Assembly: GCF_030546745.1 (NCBI RefSeq)
Contig: NZ_JAUOPD010000003.1
Coordinates: 186,001 to 250,000, forward strand
DNA length: 64,000 nucleotides
Direction of reading: 5' to 3'
Source: Thalassotalea sp. 1_MG-2023
Lineage (GTDB): Bacteria > Pseudomonadota > Gammaproteobacteria > Enterobacterales > Alteromonadaceae
Shown: positions 62,773 to 64,000 of the stretch, piece by piece
How positions within the stretch are numbered: position 1 is the stretch's first letter
How the letters are laid out: every line of letters starts with the position of its first letter
Notes under the pieces: generated by a model
What the model was told of the DNA's origin: nothing
Databases searched by the model: none
The model's input: the letters and a program-made list of their open reading frames with translations, nothing else
Made by a program: the position numbers and the translations under genes

Positions 62773-63265
62773 CTTTTACTCCTTGTGGTTTTATATGCCT
62801 GAGTAACCTTTCTTTTATACGCTTGACCCTGACACCAATATTATTTGTATTTGTACCGGTAATTTCGGCAATTTCCGCATAGGTTTTTTCTTCCAAATAA
62901 AGCAAAATCAGCGCTCTATCTATTTCTGATAAGTGCTTTATTGCATTGTATAGTTGGTTTATATCGTCACTGATAAACGCTTTGCTATCGTCAATAACTT
63001 CGTCGGGTAACGCATCTGACGATATGTCTGTTATACCTGACTTACTCTTTTTCAAATGTGTTAGGCAGACATTTAATGAAATGCGGTATATCCACGTTGA
63101 CCATTTTGATTGCTGATTAAAATTATCTTTACTGCGCCATATCTGCAGGCAAACTTCTTGGTAATAATCTTCAAAGTCTTCTTGGCAATTAGTGTATGCC
63201 CGACAAATTTTGATAATGATCCCTGAATAAGGAAGTATCGATATTTGATAAAAATCACTGCCCAT
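62765..63265 (-). CDS. ECF-type RNA polymerase sigma factor
   Basis: The 166-residue protein has sigma region 2 (DFEDYYQEVCLQIWRSKDNFNQQSKWSTWIYRISLNVCLTHL) and region 4 (LSEIDRALILLYLEEKTYAEIAEITGTNTNNIGVRVKRIKERL) with the recognition HTH. No regions 1 or 3, as in ECF sigmas. It probably directs a small stress regulon under control of the overlapping downstream membrane protein. The ATG at 63265 has no strong ribosome site; a nearby later start cannot be excluded. Confidence 0.9.
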   Translation of the reverse strand: MGSDFYQISILPYSGIIIKICRAYTNCQEDFEDYYQEVCLQIWRSKDNFNQQSKWSTWIYRISLNVCLTHLKKSKSGITDISSDALPDEVIDDSKAFISDDINQLYNAIKHLSEIDRALILLYLEEKTYAEIAEITGTNTNNIGVRVKRIKERLLRHIKPQGVKDE

Positions 63266-63628
63266 TGAAAAATAAGTTCCTATACACGCTTTGCTTTGTT
63301 AGTGGTTTTACATTGAGCTTTATTACACCCAGAATAATTTTATTTAGAAAAATAACTAAACACTGGATTAACAGGCGCTCGTGGTTAGCAATACAATTAC
63401 TGTAACTTAAGGGTGGCTTTTAATTGAAATTATTCACGTAAATTTAAGTGCCTTAGTAGAAAGTCAACAATTTACGCGTTTGTGGAATGACAATGGCTCT
63501 TTATTGATAAGGTGTTTGATACTAAGCCTTTTTGCATGCAAATGAAAGGTTATATCGGCTACACACTATAGTGGAAAATCATCAGCTTACTTAGCAAAAA
63601 CACCTGTGTCGCGCTAATTTTCTTACAC
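63266..63628. other. Non-coding interval upstream of the ECF sigma gene
   Basis: No credible gene. The ECF operon promoter should be here on the minus strand, but no clear -35/-10 pair was fixed. Confidence 0.4.
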
Positions 63629-63659
63629 GACCAAGAAAGAGTAGAAATCTTTCTTGGTC
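63629..63659 (-). terminator. 12-bp hairpin after the sterol-desaturase-type gene
   Basis: GACCAAGAAAGA (63629-63640) pairs perfectly with TCTTTCTTGGTC (63648-63659) around seven bases. It lies just past the stop codon. The U-run is weak on the minus strand. Confidence 0.6.
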
Positions 63660-63665
63660 AATATT

Positions 63666-64000
63666 TCACTGGGTTTTAATTCTTTGAATGGCTTTAGTTC
63701 CACTGTTGATGATGTCTTTACATAATAAAATGTCTTTTACTTGATATGAACAGCCTTCATAAAAGCCGATGTCTTTTGAAAATTCTTTTGGATTTTTAAA
63801 GGTGCCGAATAAAATATCAAAAATAGGCAGGTCTGAATAATTGTACCTATGAATACCTTGTTGATGATGTACGGAGTGACTCTCCGGCCTTTGAATGATA
63901 TAGCCAAGCCATTGTGGCGTTTTAATATTCGTATGTTGGAAAATGGCTAAAAACATCGTGATGTATAAAAACCAAGATATTGCTTCAGGTGCTAAGCCAA
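63666..64000 (-). CDS. Sterol desaturase/fatty-acid hydroxylase-family protein, C-terminal part (cut by window edge)
   Basis: The frame is open from the right edge to a stop at 63666, giving ~111 C-terminal residues. After a hydrophobic segment (ISWFLYITMFLAIFQHTNI) comes QRPESHSVHHQQGIHRYNYSDLPIFDILFGTFKNP. It has the H-x2-HH iron-ligand motif and the YSDLPIFD-LFGTF ending typical of the di-iron membrane hydroxylase family. Substrate (sterol, carotenoid or fatty acid) cannot be told. The N-terminal membrane helices and the earlier His boxes lie outside the window. Confidence 0.85.
   Translation of the reverse strand, partial: GLAPEAISWFLYITMFLAIFQHTNIKTPQWLGYIIQRPESHSVHHQQGIHRYNYSDLPIFDILFGTFKNPKEFSKDIGFYEGCSYQVKDILLCKDIINSGTKAIQRIKTQ

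Overview
The window looks like a chromosomal segment from a marine gammaproteobacterium of the order Alteromonadales, most likely Colwelliaceae (Colwellia/Thalassotalea-like). The grounds are AT-rich codon use by eye, the csrC-yihI-hemN and rph-pyrE gene orders, a PEP-CTERM protein, multiheme c-type cytochrome, many chemotaxis and SBP-type sensors, and a TonB/sulfatase/glycosidase locus typical of algal-polysaccharide users. No tRNA, rRNA or CRISPR array was recognised.

Left part (1-18.1 kb): mostly core genome. A CocE-type hydrolase (cut by the window edge) is divergent from a ToxR/CadC-like membrane regulator with a beta-propeller sensor. Next come hemN, a DUF2489 protein, yihI and, upstream of yihI on the same strand, an unannotated GGA-rich RNA ending in an intrinsic terminator. 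It sits exactly where csrC sits in enterobacteria and is called a CsrB/CsrC-family RNA. Then follow a VOC protein, an M61 peptidase, purU, a chemoreceptor, a hybrid histidine kinase with two SBP-type sensors, a META lipoprotein, and pyrE-rph.

Middle (18.3-38.5 kb): an accessory block between rph and yicC, which are usually divergent neighbours. It has a translationally coupled thioredoxin-like/gluconate-dehydrogenase-subunit-3/GMC-oxidoreductase operon. After that comes an alpha-galactoside/sulfated-galactan-type utilisation locus: GH36 and GH97 alpha-galactosidases, SSS symporter, MelR-like AraC regulator, NhaC-type antiporter, a PLP trans-sulfuration-family enzyme, TonB receptor, S1 sulfatase and SDR. 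It ends with an octaheme cytochrome c/TPR protein.

Island (39,554-52,473): a roughly 12.9 kb integrative element in the 3' end of yicC. A P4-type tyrosine recombinase lies beside attL. A 14-bp direct repeat lies at both ends, and both copies are followed by codons that restore the same YicC C-terminus. Paired 12-bp-spaced GGTGACAA arm-type repeats lie near both ends. The cargo is a type I restriction-modification operon (HTH, hsdR, hsdS, hsdM) with a PrrC-family anticodon nuclease gene between hsdS and hsdM. There is also a MobV-like relaxase, an AlpA-like excisionase candidate and four unrecognised genes. This is the most interesting system in the window: a restriction system with a built-in tRNA-cleaving back-up, on a mobilisable-type island.

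Right part (52.5-64 kb): the displaced native yicC terminator, then a hipBA toxin-antitoxin pair under three regularly spaced operators. These are followed by a PEP-CTERM protein, a membrane FHA protein with a trypsin-like protease, an orphan solute-binding protein with a chemoreceptor, a YjbR-like protein, an ECF sigma factor with a membrane partner, and the C-terminal part of a sterol-desaturase-family enzyme cut by the right edge. All calls come from reading the sequence; no database search was run.
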